This document shows positions 12,063-24,145 of a stretch of DNA of 64,000 bases, in pieces (position 1 is the stretch's first letter; the number at the start of each line of letters is the position of its first letter). The notes under the pieces are model-generated. The model ran no database searches. It was not told the origin of the DNA and saw only the letters and a program-made list of their open reading frames with translations. The position numbers and the translations under genes were made by a program. Origin of the DNA: Posidonia oceanica (lineage: Eukaryota; Streptophyta; Magnoliopsida; Alismatales; Posidoniaceae). Location: contig JAZBRS010000011.1 of the NCBI GenBank assembly GCA_037176725.1, positions 3,720,001 through 3,784,000 of the forward strand, in the 5' to 3' direction.

Positions 12063-13460
12063 CTGGGGAGAATTTGCCAACCGGGACGCAACCGGAGACA
12101 AAGACGCAAGCAGGATGGCGAATTTGCCAACCGGGACGCAACCGGAGACAAAGACGCAGGTAGGATGGCGAATTTGTCAACCGAAACGCAACCGGAGACA
12201 AAGACGCAGGCAAGATGGCGAATCTGTCATCCGGGACGCAACCGGAGACAAAGATGCAGGCAGGATGGCGAATTTGTCAACCGGGACGCAACTAGAGACA
12301 AAGACGCAGGTAGGATGGTGAATTTGCCAACCGGGACGCAACCAGAGACAAAGACGCAGGCAAGATAGCAGATTTGTCGTCCAGGACGCAACTGGAGACA
12401 AACTGCAGGGCTAGATGGCAATTTTGTCAACCAGGATGCAACCGGAGACAAAGACGCAAGCAGGATAGCAGATTTGTCATCCGTGACGCAACCAGAGACA
12501 AACCGCAGGGCTAGATGGCGAATTTGTCAACCGAGACGCAACCGGAGACAAAGACGCAGGCAGGATAGCAGATTTGTCATCCGGGACGCAATCGAAGACA
12601 AACCGCAAGGCTGGATGGCGAATTTGTCAATCGGGACGCAATCGGAGACAAAGACGCAGGCAGGATAGCAGATTTGTCATCCGAGAAGCAACTAGAAACA
12701 AACCGCAGGGCTGGATGGCGAATTTGTCAACCGGGATGCAACTGGAGACAAAGACGTAGGCAAGATAGCAGATTTGTCATCCGAGACGCAACTGGAGACA
12801 AGCCGCAGGGCTGGATGGTGAATTTGTCAACCGGGACGCAACCGGAGACAAACCGCAGGGCTGGATGGTGAATTTGTCAACCGGGACGCAACCGGAGACA
12901 AACTACAAGACATGATAGCGAATCTGTCATCTAGGACGCAATCAGAAACAAACCGCGAGACAGGATAGCGAATCTGTCATCTGAGATGCAACCGGAGACA
13001 AATCGCAAGGCAGGGGTAGTGAATTTGTCATCCGGGTTGCAACCGGAGACAAACCGTTGGACAGGATAGCAAATCTGTCATCCGAGACACAATCGAAGAC
13101 AAACCGCAAGATAGGATAGTGAATATGTCATCCGGGATGCAACCGGAGACAAATCGTAAGGCAGGATAGTGCATTTGTCAACCGGGACGCAACTAGAGAC
13201 AAATCGCGAAGTAGGGATAGTGAATTTGTCATCCAGGATGCAACTGGAAACAAATCGAGGGACAGGATAGCAAATCTGTCATTCGGGACGCAATCGGAGA
13301 CAAACCGCAAGATAGGATAGCGAATCTGTCATCCGAGACGCAACCGGAGACAAATCGCAAGGTAGGATAGCGCATTTGTCAACCGGGACGCAACCGGAGA
13401 CAAACTGCAGGACAAGATAGCAGATTTGTCATTCGGGACACAACCAGTGACAAACCGCGA
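12063..13460 (-). repeat. F-element 3' tandem array, 50-bp unit, about 28 copies
   Basis: Regular 50-bp units containing GGGACGCAACCGGAGACAAA, with alternating 'AGACGCAGGCAGGATGG' and 'CCGCAGGGCTGGATGG' variants that grow more degenerate to the right. The unit is unrelated to the GGATATCGAC unit of the neighbouring elements, yet it occupies the 3' UTR position of element F. No LTR lies between this array and LTR H, so the F 3' LTR is missing. Confidence 0.92.
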
Positions 13461-14850
13461 AGCAGGGATAGCGAGGCGATACCAAGGGATAAACGAGATG
13501 CCCCTGGTATCAAGACGCAAAAAGGTTCACTTCGCGAGCGAATGAGACAAAGGGAGACGCAAAAGCAAAAAAGGGGGGCCAAGCTGGCTGGTTCAGCCGA
13601 AAGGATGTCTACCGAGGAGGCTGGTTTGCAAGTGCTCCTGGACTGTTGCTGCCATGTGCTGGCTGAGGCGCTGGATGACGCTTGTATGCTGATGCTCACC
13701 TCTGAAGGCAGGTTGGTTTGTTGCTGTCTACTTGCTAGAAGAGTGCTGCCGCAGCTGGCTGTATGCTTGATGTCCACACCTGGTGCTTGTGGGACAATGA
13801 GTGTCTGCAATGTCATTCTGGACTTGCAGTTGCGCTGGGGCAGCGGCTCTATTTCCTGGTGGAGGATGCAAGATTTGTACTGTGGTTTGTCACAGGTCTG
13901 CTCTGAGAGTGCTCTGATATATGCGCTTTGACTAGAGGACGGCTGTCATGCCCTTGGTCGGAAATGCTGAAGTTGATCCTGCTAGTTATGCATAAGCAAG
14001 CAAGTATTGCATGTTTGTTGATTAAGAGGTGATTTTTATTTATTTGCCCTCAGTTATGCTGGAAAGCATTTATGCCTGCTGAAAAGGAGGAGGATGCCCT
14101 TGACTCAATAGACCCTACCAGGACTCAAGCTGTGGGTGGCCCTCCTTGGTGGGTGGTGACGCTCAAACTCTCTGTGGGTGATGGATTGAGCTCCATGCCA
14201 AACTCTTCTGGGCCTTACACCAGTTCTTTTGATATTTTCTCTTTTCTACTCCCTCACGGACGCTCAGGTTCGCTCTATCCCTGACTTGGAGGTAAATAGG
14301 CGCTTGGTCTGGGCTAGAGGCTTTTGCTGCAGAAAGGGGTGGCTAGTCCCTTTGGAGATGTAGGCTGCCTAGGCGCATGCTCCGACTCCTCTCCAAGCTG
14401 TGGTAGGGATAAGGTTACACTGCACATCCCTCTCTTGGGCTGACTTCTGTCTTCGCCATCTGTCTGCATGTTTTTCTTTTATGCCCATGCGAATGTGCAT
14501 TTTTTTTAGGCTCACTCTCTCAGTCGCCCTAGCATTTTCTTCTCCCTCTTGGAGCTGCAGGCCCCATACGAAGTTTGGACACTTCTTCCTACTCTCTATG
14601 GATGGTGTCTCTCTCACTTACCTAGTCGTCTAGGTAGTGTCAACCGAGAAGGGATGGCTCTCTCCTTCCAGTAGGCTTGCTTTCCGATTTTCGTCATCGG
14701 GCCATAGTTGGCATGCAAGATGTTTTGTTGTTTTAGTTTTTTATTTTTGATTTTTTGATTTTTTTTTTTTTGGTTTTTGTTTTTTGATTTTTTTTGTATT
14801 TTTGAAAGAAAAGGAATGCAAATAAGGAAATAGGCAAAAGGATACAGCTC
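13461..14850 (-). mobile_element. Non-coding internal region of element F
   Basis: Lies between the decayed gag and the 3' array. It includes a T-rich stretch (14720-14800, A-rich on the element strand) and a GGGGGCCAAGCTGG box near 13575 shared with 10770-10795. I found no protease, reverse transcriptase, RNase H or integrase signature in any frame. Confidence 0.6.
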
Positions 14851-17279
14851 TGGTTCCAGGTGTTTGCCGCTAGATGCTGTCGTTGTTGGTAGTACTATTG
14901 AGGTCATTGAGACTGCTACTGCCTGGGATGCTGTTGATTCGTGCCTCTTGCCAAGATCCAAGGTGCTTGCACTTGCATACTCAGGCCAATGCTCGACAGA
15001 CAGGAAAATTCTAAGCCGCGCCCCCCCAAGGACAGGGCTAAGAAGAAGCAGGAGAAGAGATCAAATCAATGTGATCAGAGGGATCCATCGAGGAAGGGCC
15101 GGAATCAGCAAGGATGGGAGCAAGAAGGTATACTCCTGAGGTCCTAGCATCCTCAAAGCTTGCAAGCTCGGGTGAGGACAGGTTGGCTATGCTAGGGTGT
15201 GCAGGTGCAGGTGTGTGTGCTGCCTCCTGTGGACTGACAACGAGGACTCCATTGTCAATCAGGTTCTGAAGGACGTCCCGAAGAGTGTGGCAATTATCCG
15301 TCGAGTGCCCCGTGGCTCGATGATAATCGTAGTACGCACTCTTATCGTACCATCGTGGAAGAGGGTTCGGTGGCGGACGAGTTTCCAGGAGCCTCAGAAG
15401 TGACACAACGTGAGGAAAGACGGCGCTTAGCGGTTCACCAAGTGGGGTGAAGTCGCTCTCAGTGAGGCGGCCTCGTCTTTGCTTCGGCTATTGTCCTTAC
15501 CAGGCTGGTGCGACGCGATGCACTGGCTTGACGGTGGTGGTACTCTGTGTAGTGTGTGCTATGCCAGATGCAGATGCAAGATGAGGAGGGTCGGGCTGGC
15601 TCTTTGCAAGGGCAGGCTCTGTGGGAGAATCGATGCAGGCGACGAACGGCTTCTTGTAGTAGTTGATGTCGGAGCCGCTGTTGTGGCTGCTATTGCCGCC
15701 GCTGGAGGCGGTGGCCTGCTTGGCAAATGCGGAGAGTGCAGGGAAGTTCCCACTCTGTAATGAGCTCTCTATGCGAGTACTGGCCCGGATCAGCGATGCA
15801 AAGCTAGTGATGGGTTGCAGGCAGAGTAGAGCCCCAGTCGCTGGTTGCGCTCCCTTGATGATGATCTCAATAGACTCCTCGTTTGAGGGTCTAGCTTTGA
15901 CCTGGGAGGCCAAGGTGCGCCAGCGACCAACATACTCCCCGACTGGTTCGTGGGGCTTCTACCGAAGAGCAACAAGATCCTCGTGCTTAGGGATCAAGTA
16001 GAAGTTGTTGAAGGAACATTGCTCCAGGAAAGCCTAGGAAAGGTCGTTCCAAGTCTTGATGGTAGCCATGTCAAGGGATGTGAACCACTTGAAAGCGAGC
16101 CTCGTCAGACTCTTCTGGAACAAATGGATTAGCAGCCTATCGTCAGCCTGAAGCTGAGCAAGGTCGCTGCAATATGCCTTCAGATGTTTTTCTCAAATTC
16201 CAGGATGCGGAAGTTCGTAGGGAGTGTCACCTCTGGAAAGTAGCAGAGGTTCCGGAATTGGTAGGACTGGCGGTCCTGGCCTTGCACTTGACGAAATGAT
16301 CTCTCTAAATCGCCCATCCTAGCCAGGAGGGCATCTGAATTGCTGCTGTCGAGACTGGTGCAGCTAAGGCAGGTGCCGTGTATGCTGTATGGGTCGTGCG
16401 AATGCGCTCCTCCGGATCCACCGTCACGCTAGCTGGTGTCGTACCGTGAGGGCCAGCATACCCATACAAGGGTGCAGAGTGTGGTGATATGCATGCTGAA
16501 GCCTAAATCTACTGATGCAAAGAGGGTGAGTAGATAGCATGCTGTGTAGTGTGTGGTGCAGTGTGTGGGAGCAGTAGTTGTGGCACCGGCACAGTGTCGG
16601 GCAACGGGCTCAAGAGGCGCTGTGCTCCTGCCAATCCAGGGGACTGGTCACCAGGTGATGGAATTGTATGCAATGCGTAGTGCTGTGTAAGCACAGGAGG
16701 CAGAAATGGTGCCCCTGTTGCCGAAGCTGTAAGGAGCTGGGGCGACGGTAAGGGGGGAAGTGCAGTGTGGTGAGCCTGTAAAACTATAGAGGGCTGCACC
16801 AGAACCTCAGGGGTCAAAAGAGGAGGGAGCGAAGAAGCAGGACCAAGGAAAAGAGCCATGCCTCGCAACCTCTGGGCCATAGCCAATAGATGTTGCACCT
16901 GCACAGCAGAGGACTCTTCGACTAAAGAGCCGAGATGTAAAGGGATAGCTGCTGAAGGGGGCACAAGGGAAAAAGGACCGGAAGGGACGAACCCTACAGT
17001 AGAAATAGCCGCAGCCGGCTGAGTTCCTAAAACAGGAAAGCCCAAAGAAGGGGCGAGAGGCGGGGTATCCAAAGCCCAAGTGGTGGTCACCGCGACAAAG
17101 TCGATGATGGGCTCCGAACTGACTATGACCTGCGGTCGTCCCGAAGTAAGCAAGGGATCATCATGCACCCTGAAACGGAATGCATGAAGGGAAGGAGAAG
17201 CTACAAAAGTAGGAGGGACCGATGCTGGGATCTCCTCCAAGGCAACAGAAGGAAGAGGCTTGCGGGCATGCTGGGCCAT
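14851..17279 (-). pseudogene. gag: gag pseudogene of Tat-like element F
   Basis: Would encode the structural capsid/nucleocapsid polyprotein of a Ty3/gypsy Tat-lineage element. A proline-rich N-terminus starts at an ATG at 17279 (MAQHARKPLPSVAL). The capsid core follows at about 16330-15870, with FKWFTSLDMATIKTWNDL, FLEQCSFNNFYLIP and EYVGRWRTLASQV, the usual pattern of the plant retrotransposon gag domain. Near 15330-15260 is a degenerate zinc knuckle, YYDYHRATGHSTDNCHTL, in which the first Cys is Tyr. Internal stops (for example after TWNDLS and before KPHEP) and a frameshift near 16195 show decay. No pol follows, so F may have been non-autonomous; loss by later deletion is the alternative. 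Confidence 0.8.
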
Positions 17280-17576
17280 AACTACCACGAGCGGGTAAGG
17301 ATAGGGCTGTGGCAAAAAGAAGATGCACGAGTCCTAGGACGAGCAATCGTCGAAGGCGACGAACAACCTGGAAAGAGAGGGGGGACCACGGGGAGCTGCT
17401 CGTGACAGAGACGCTCGAGCTCCGGCCGAGGATCTCGCACCTACCTGTAAACAGGCAAAAACAACAAGTCAGAAACCTGGACAAGGACGCAATGCAAGTT
17501 GTTATGGTGGTATGAATGGCATACATGCAAATGAATGTCCTATCATGTGCTCTCTCACCATACATGTCCTGAGTAG
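17280..17576 (-). mobile_element. Leader of element F, part adjoining gag
   Basis: Untranslated leader between primer site and gag on the minus strand. It is separated from the rest of the leader (23344-24145) by solo LTR B. The two parts rejoin cleanly when B and one copy of its target duplication are removed. Confidence 0.7.
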
Positions 17577-17581
17577 ACTGT
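17577..17581. repeat. Target-site duplication ACTGT, left copy
   Basis: Identical to the 5 bp at 23339-23343, directly flanking solo LTR B. Five-bp duplications are the norm for Ty3/gypsy integration. Confidence 0.85.
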
Positions 17582-20500
17582 TGTTGACACCCCATTTTGA
17601 CAGGCCGGATCGATTGGAATCTTCTGGTGGCTTCTGAACCCAAACCTAGGCCCAAACTCACACCATTCCCTTCCTCTTTCCCCTCAAAACAAGTCCAAAC
17701 TCAACCTAAGATTACCCCTCTTTCCTGAACCCTAAAACTAACCAAAATCCATAGGAAAACTCACCCCTCCTGACTTAGCAAATCCACCAAAAAGCCCTTA
17801 AAATCTCAGACCAAAACCACTCCCAAAAACCCTAGAAAACTTAGGCAAGACTACCCTTTTTCTACACCTCAAAACCCCTCCAAAACTTTCTCAAAACCAA
17901 ACCAAAACCCTGGAACCAAGACTAGAGACCGTAGACCACACATCCACCAAATTTCACCCCTTTCCGGAACCTCTAAGACCTCCTTTTGACCAAATTATCC
18001 TTTTCTCTCTCCTAGATTATCCTTTTCTCTCTCCTCTCTCTCTCCTGATTATCCTCCCTCTTTTCACCTCCTTTTCTCCCTCTTTTTTGCCTGACTGTGG
18101 GCCCCCCTTGTGCTCTCATCTGTTCTCAACCTCGTTCCTATTTTTATCTTATTTTCACCATTTTCTTTGATTTTCAAAAAATTACTTTCCTTCAACTCCT
18201 CTTTTTCCTATTTATTCCTCTATTTCTCCTTTTTCCTCTCCTTTCTAATTTCCTCTTCTCTTCTCTTACTAAACCTTTAAAAAACCTTTGAAAACCTTTA
18301 AAACTCTAAAACAAAAGAGAAACAAGTCAAAACCCTAAAAAGAAATAATTAAAAAGCTAACCAAACAATTAAAAACAAAAGCCTAACTAAATCCAACCAA
18401 AAAAAGGGAAATCAAGAATGCAACTAAAAATGCAAAACCAACCAAAAGAAAATGTTGTAAAATCAAGGAAAGAACCAAAAAGCATCTAAAACAAGTCAAA
18501 GTGAGAACCTTACTAAAAAGCAATCGAAAACAATTCCTAAAAAAGAAAAGAAAACAATTAAAAAATGCCAAGACAATTAATTAAGAAAAAAGAAGAAACC
18601 TAACAAATATAAGAGGAAGAACACAACAAAAAACCAAATAAAAAAAAAAAGAGGGAAAATGATCCAAAAACACCTAACTAAAAATCTAACAAGAAGACCT
18701 AACAAAAAAAAGAAATTAATTAAAAAAACCCAACAAACAAAAATCAAAAGCAAACCCAAAAGACTTAAGCAAGAAAAGAGGACCAAAATCCAAAATACAA
18801 AACCAACCCTAATTAGTTTAAAACAAACTTCAGAAAAATCCTAATTAACATCCCAGGTACTTAACAAGAAAAACATGATTAGAAAACAACTCAAAAGACT
18901 TAACAAACATTTAATCAAAATCAAAAACAAATCAAGATAAACAAACTCTAAAAACCCTAATCAAAACCAAACCTCTTTGAACCCAATTAATTAATCAAAA
19001 ACAATTATTAAAAACTTAATCAAGGTCCCAACTTAAAACACAATCACTCTAAGAACCTCTCCTATTTTTGTTTTATTTTTATTTTATTTTTTTTAATTTA
19101 TTTCTCTCCCTACTCTTCTTCCTTTCTTTCTTCCTCTTTTTTCTTTCTTTCTTTTCTTTCTTGGGCCCAATCCGGCCCTTCCCTCCTTCCTTCTTCTTTT
19201 TCTCTTTTATTTTTTCTTTCTTTCCGCGCAGGCCCGGCCCACGGTTCCACCTCTTCTCCTCCTTCCTTCTTCTTCTCCCGCCCTCTCGGTTTTGCTTTTC
19301 CTTCTGCAACCTGCGTTTGCTACCGACAGTGCGACGCCAGGCCTGACCGTCCTTGCGCCTTGCACGCCTCCTGCTCAAGCCAGACCAGCGTGCGCCGCTC
19401 TCTGCCCGTGCACCTGCCAGACCTCCTGCCACGCCCTCACCGAGCCATTAATGGCAATCAGAGATCCGACAGTGGGAGGAGATCAAGAGGCCAGCACCCG
19501 GACATCAGAGAAGATCTTGGATTCACCCAGAGGACCACCTTCTTCCTTGCACTCCCCCAGCCCGAGAGAGAGGGATTTCTTCCAATTTTCCACCCGCAGA
19601 ACCAAAAACTCCTTCCCGTTGGTCCGACTGAAACCAGACCTCAAACACCATCCAGAATCACTCCCAATTTGCTCCCCAATCTCAGCCGAACCTCCAGCAT
19701 TCCTCCCCTTCATCCCACAGCCGAAACCAGCCCAGAAACTGCCCGAAACCATCTGAAAATACCCACAGAACCCATCACCACCCCCTCCTGAATTCCCTAC
19801 ACCCTAGCACACTGAACCTCCCCAAACTCCGGCTCCTAACTCGCCAGAACATCACCTTTCCAACCCCCCTAAGCTTCACCTTCGACCCTCACCACAGACC
19901 GAACGCACCACAGCAAACACCTGCAGCCAACTCCACCAGAAAATCAACCCGTGACCTATCTCCCTCCACAGCGTCCCTCAGACCTTTCCAAGCACCCACA
20001 CACACCCACGAACCCTCCAGAAGCTCGCCGGTACCCCCCCAATCGACCCGAAGAGCAGCAGACACCTCCCTCCATCTCAGGCAGCCTCTGCTGAACCCAC
20101 CGAAGCCGAATCTTCCCCCGGGCTGCAGAACTCCGTTCTAGACATCCAGGAAGCACCGGAGCACGCCACAGAGTGGATCCCAGCATGCCCAAGCCATCGA
20201 CAGCCTCTGCAACAGCCGGACGAACTCCGTCGGCGATCACTGAAGCTGCTGACGTCAGGGGGACTCCTTAGCCGCGGAATCAGGTACCGCACTCTCCCCT
20301 TAGCTTAGTCTCCCTCCTCTCTTGCTTTTCCACCCTTTAGACTAGGGTTCCAGCCCCTCCTGCCCGGAGTCAACCCGCCGCTGACTCGTCTTCTCCGGCG
20401 AGCTCGAAGCTCGCCTCGCTGCTCCGGCCTGCGGAACGATGCTCCGACGAACGTCCCTGCTCCGCACGACCCTTAGGAATCCAGCCCCGGCTCCAGATCC

Positions 20501-23338
20501 CGCCGGCGACGCCTCGGTCACCCGGTCTGCTCCAAAACTCTCTGTCAGGCTCCGTCGTCGTCTTCGACCATCCTCAGGCCGCGTCGCGAGTCGGCGACGC
20601 AGCCCAGACCTCCGCCGAGCTCCGGAGAGCATCGCCCACCGGTCCGCGCGCCTCCGACACCCCTCCTCCTCCCTCGACGGCCACTGGTAGCACTGTGCTA
20701 CAGTAGTCGTCGGCCTGTTAAATCACTGTGCATTTATTTTCTATTTACTAAGATATTTTGTTATTAAATTGCATTTTCGGTTTCAGTTTTTAGCTTATTA
20801 CATTCAGGTCCTGCCTCTATTTAAAATCCATTTAATTTCGTATGTTTAATCTTATAAAATTGCATGAAAAATCCAAAAAATCAGCTAATTACATGTTAGT
20901 CCTTCAGTAGTTAATCTGATTTAAATGTACATATTTTACCTTGATATATTGCATTGCTGGCCCTTATTAGTTTTCTGATTTGCAACTTAGTCCTCTGATC
21001 TGTTAACTTAGGTTTTATTTACCTATTTTTCTTACTGCATTGCATTGTCTTCCCTCACAGTATCTGATTTTTGCATTTAGGTCCCTCATGATGCACAGCA
21101 TGTTTTTAAATGCATATTTTGCTTATAAAATTGCATTTTTGACCCTGCATGATTTATAAATTGCACATAAGTCCTCTGTTAGTCATTTAAATGCATATTT
21201 TGCTTATAAAATTTGCATTTTTTACCCTGCATGATTTGAAAATTGCATACAAGTCCTCTGAATGTCCACAGTAGGTATTTAGATGCATAGTTTGCTTATA
21301 AATATGCACTTTTGCCCCTTGCATGTTTGAAAAATTACATATAGACCCCTGTTTGCTTTCTAGACTACTCAGACCCCTGTTTTGCTGGAAAATTTGCATT
21401 TTAAACCCTGCTGATTTCAAAATTGCATGTCGACTTACCGTTCAATTTCAAAACCTGTCCTGATGCATAGCCACCCAGAAACTTTGCATTCTGAACCCTG
21501 CACCCTGTAAAATTGCATTCAAACCCCCATCTTTTTCAAAATTGCATATAGGTCCCCTTTTTTCTGAAAAGTCATCCCTAAGTCTCTTCTTGCATTCCGC
21601 ATGCATTGCATCCTTGCATCCAGCATCCTTAGCACACACTCAGGCATCTTTAGCTCCTGTTTACACGGGAGGACCTGTTTTGCACACCCCTTAGGTCCCT
21701 TTTACACTTAGATCTTATCTTCTCCCCTATTCTGGCCTCCTGCCTTGAAGTCTGGATATCTTCAGATCCGACCATTGGATCTTCTCAAGTAAGCTGCCAG
21801 GACGACCCCGGCGGAGCGCTCTTCAGCATGGACCAATCAGATTCCAGATCAGGCCCCAGGTTTCCAAGGTAAGCCCTCCTGAACTTCGGCAGCATTGTTT
21901 GCATACCATTCGCATTGCATGGCTTTTGCGTGCTTCCTTCGCTTTGTTTCCACGCACCGTTTTGCGTGCTGTCTTGTTTTCTTGCACCGTTTTGCGTGCC
22001 GCTTTGTTTTCTCGCACCGTTTTGCGTGCTGCTTTATTTTCTTGCACCGTTTTACGTGCCGCCTTTGTTTTCTCGCACCGTTTTGCATGCCGCCTTTGTT
22101 TTCTCGCACCGTTTTGCATGCCGCCTTGTTTTCTTGCACCGTTTTGCGTGTCGCTTTGTTTTCTCACACCGTTTTGCGTGCCGCCTTGTTTTCTTGCACC
22201 GTTTTGCGTGCCGCTTTGTTTTCTCGCACCGTTTTGCGTGCCGCCCTTGTTTTCTTGTACCGTTTTGCGTGCCGCTTTGTTTTCTTGCACCGTTTTGCGT
22301 GCTGCCTTTGTTTTCTCGCACCGTTTTGCGTGCCGTCTTGTTTTCTTGCACCGTTTTGCGTGTCGCTTTGTTTTCCTGCACCGTTTTGTGTGCCGCTCTG
22401 TTTTCTCGCATCGTTTTGCGTGCCTCGCCCGTTTCTCGCACCGTTTCGCGTGTCTCGCTTGTTTCTTGCACCATTCTGCATGCCGACTTTGTTTTTCGCA
22501 CTATTTTATGTCCTTGCCTTGTTTCTCACACTGTTTCGCGTTCTTGCTTCGTTTCTCGCATCGTTTTGCGTGTCGACCTAGTTCTTGCATCGTTTTGCGT
22601 GTCGACCTCGTTTCTCGCACCGTTTTGCGTGTTTTATGTTGTTTCCTCTTGCATGTCGCTCGCATTTCCTGTTTTCACCGTTGTTTTGTTTTATCGCCTG
22701 CATTTGCATATAGGGCGGTGATGCTTACTGCCTGGAGTTCTCACGAGCCAGGTTCTGCTCGGTTTGGAACACAGACAGCGTTGCTGAGCGCTTAGATTGC
22801 CACGTTTACTTTCCTACATTGCATTCCCTCACTTAGAGCACACCTTTGAGCATTTAGATAGGCATTCATTGGCACTTAGGTATTCAAAGTCTGCATTTCC
22901 CTGCGTATGCGAGCGTAAGCCTAGAAAGACCGATTCTCGGGCGTGTCGGGGGTGCCTAACACCTTCCCCGCACGTAACAGGAGTCCTTGCCCTCTCTCTT
23001 GGCCCGCAATGACCATATTGCCCTTATCCTAGGCACGAGTCACATCATTTGCATTCATTTGCATCTCATTTCTTCTGCATTGCCTTGCATTGCATCTTTT
23101 GCTTGGTTTTGCGTGATTATTCACGCATTTCCCCGGTTTTCCTTGTCTCCCGATCTAATAGACTTGGTGGTGACTCCGATTTTGTCTTATCTTCTTCTTT
23201 TCTTCCTCTTTTTCCTTTTTTAAAATGTTTTCGAGTTAAGTCTTCTCAGACATAGCCGCTAATAGTGAACCTGATTCTGATCGGTGCACACAAGCTTTAG
23301 CAATGTGCATGGACGATCTGAACACCGGGATTACTACA
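17582..23338 (+). mobile_element. Solo LTR B, 5757 bp, Tat/Ogre-like
   Basis: Starts TGTTGACACCCC and ends GGGATTACTACA. It is flanked on both sides by ACTGT with no primer site or polypurine tract at either edge, so it is a solo LTR left by LTR-LTR recombination. It has the block order of LTR A: pyrimidine-rich 17990-18290, A-rich 18290-19060, C-rich 19290-20710, T-rich 60-bp repeats 20740-21620, conserved box 21650-21880, minisatellite 21945-22640, lineage core 22919-23014. It inserted into the leader of minus-strand element F. ORFs inside reflect skewed composition, not genes. Confidence 0.92.
21945..22640 (+). repeat. LTR B minisatellite, about 29-30 bp unit, roughly 23 copies
   Basis: Units TTTTGCGTGCCGCTTTG plus TTTTCTCGCACCG. 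It corresponds to the LTR A minisatellite but with a different consensus, so each LTR has been homogenised separately. It produces long spurious open frames on both strands. Confidence 0.95.
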
Positions 23339-23343
23339 ACTGT
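23339..23343. repeat. Target-site duplication ACTGT, right copy
   Basis: Perfect match to 17577-17581 across solo LTR B. Confidence 0.85.
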
Positions 23344-24145
23344 ATACTCGGACAAACTCACAGGGGTATGGGTTTATTAACTCAGGGTAGAAAGTAGGTT
23401 CCCCCTTCCAAATCCCCACCAAAGCTTGGGTTGGAAACGAGTGGTGCGTTCAGAGCCTCGTCTCCTATAGTAGCAGTGAGTTGTACCCTCTACTAACATC
23501 GACACGACCCCGGACATGGGGGGACAGATTGACCGACCTGTCCTATACCGAAGCCATAGATCAAGTGACCAGATCCATCCTTCGTAGACTGTGGGTGGAC
23601 TCAGGGATGAGAAGATGCATGCTTTCTAAAATGCTCATTCATGCAAAGATGCTTTGACGATTTTTACTTGCCTTTTTATTTAGCCAGTTGGGGAGAATCT
23701 GCAAGTTTGGCTCTAGTTGTGCTTAAATGTTATTGTTTGTCTTTATTGTAGCTTTTTAAATTAAGCCAAAGGGGAAGCAAACTTGTTTTTAATTTTCCTA
23801 ACCATGGCATGTACAAAAGGGAAAAGAGACATGTAATCATGGCATGCAAGCAACATACAACAAGGCAAAAGGCAGGTGCATGGCATGTGCAAGTGTTGTG
23901 TGCATGAAGGTGAAAGGAAATATTCATTACATCAAAAGGCATTTATAGCATGGCATGTGCATGTGGTGGCATAGCATATGTGTGCAAGTAAGCATTCACC
24001 ACTTCAGAAGGCAAGTAAGCATGGCAATTAAGCAATAATTAAAGCAAGCATAAGCATAAGGGCAAGCAAAATGCAAAAACCAAGCAAGCGAGAAAGCCAA
24101 GCGAAATCCGGAGTCTCACATCCCCAGTAGAGTTGCCACTATCCT
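23344..24145 (-). mobile_element. Leader of element F next to its primer site
   Basis: Minus-strand untranslated leader. It is homologous in inverted orientation to the leader after LTR D (36411-37230), for example the segments around CCATAGATCAAG and GGGGGGACAGATTGACCG. No coding potential is visible. Confidence 0.75.
24120..24138 (-). other. Primer-binding site of element F (tRNA-Arg-like)
   Basis: On the minus strand TGGCAACTCTACTGGGGAT lies a few bases from the LTR end. It resembles the primer sites after LTR D and LTR E and the tRNA-Arg-type site known for Ogre elements. Confidence 0.65.

Noticed and set aside
12063..13460. Possible CRISPR-like array
   Set aside because: Regular 50-bp units but no unique spacers; the whole unit is repeated. 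The context is a plant retrotransposon 3' UTR.
19292..19791. ORFs of 154 and 143 codons
   Set aside because: C-rich block of solo LTR B; two frames overlap and no homology is apparent.
21823..22795. Overlapping ORFs up to 298 codons in LTR B
   Set aside because: Same cause: the 29-30 bp minisatellite in a solo LTR.
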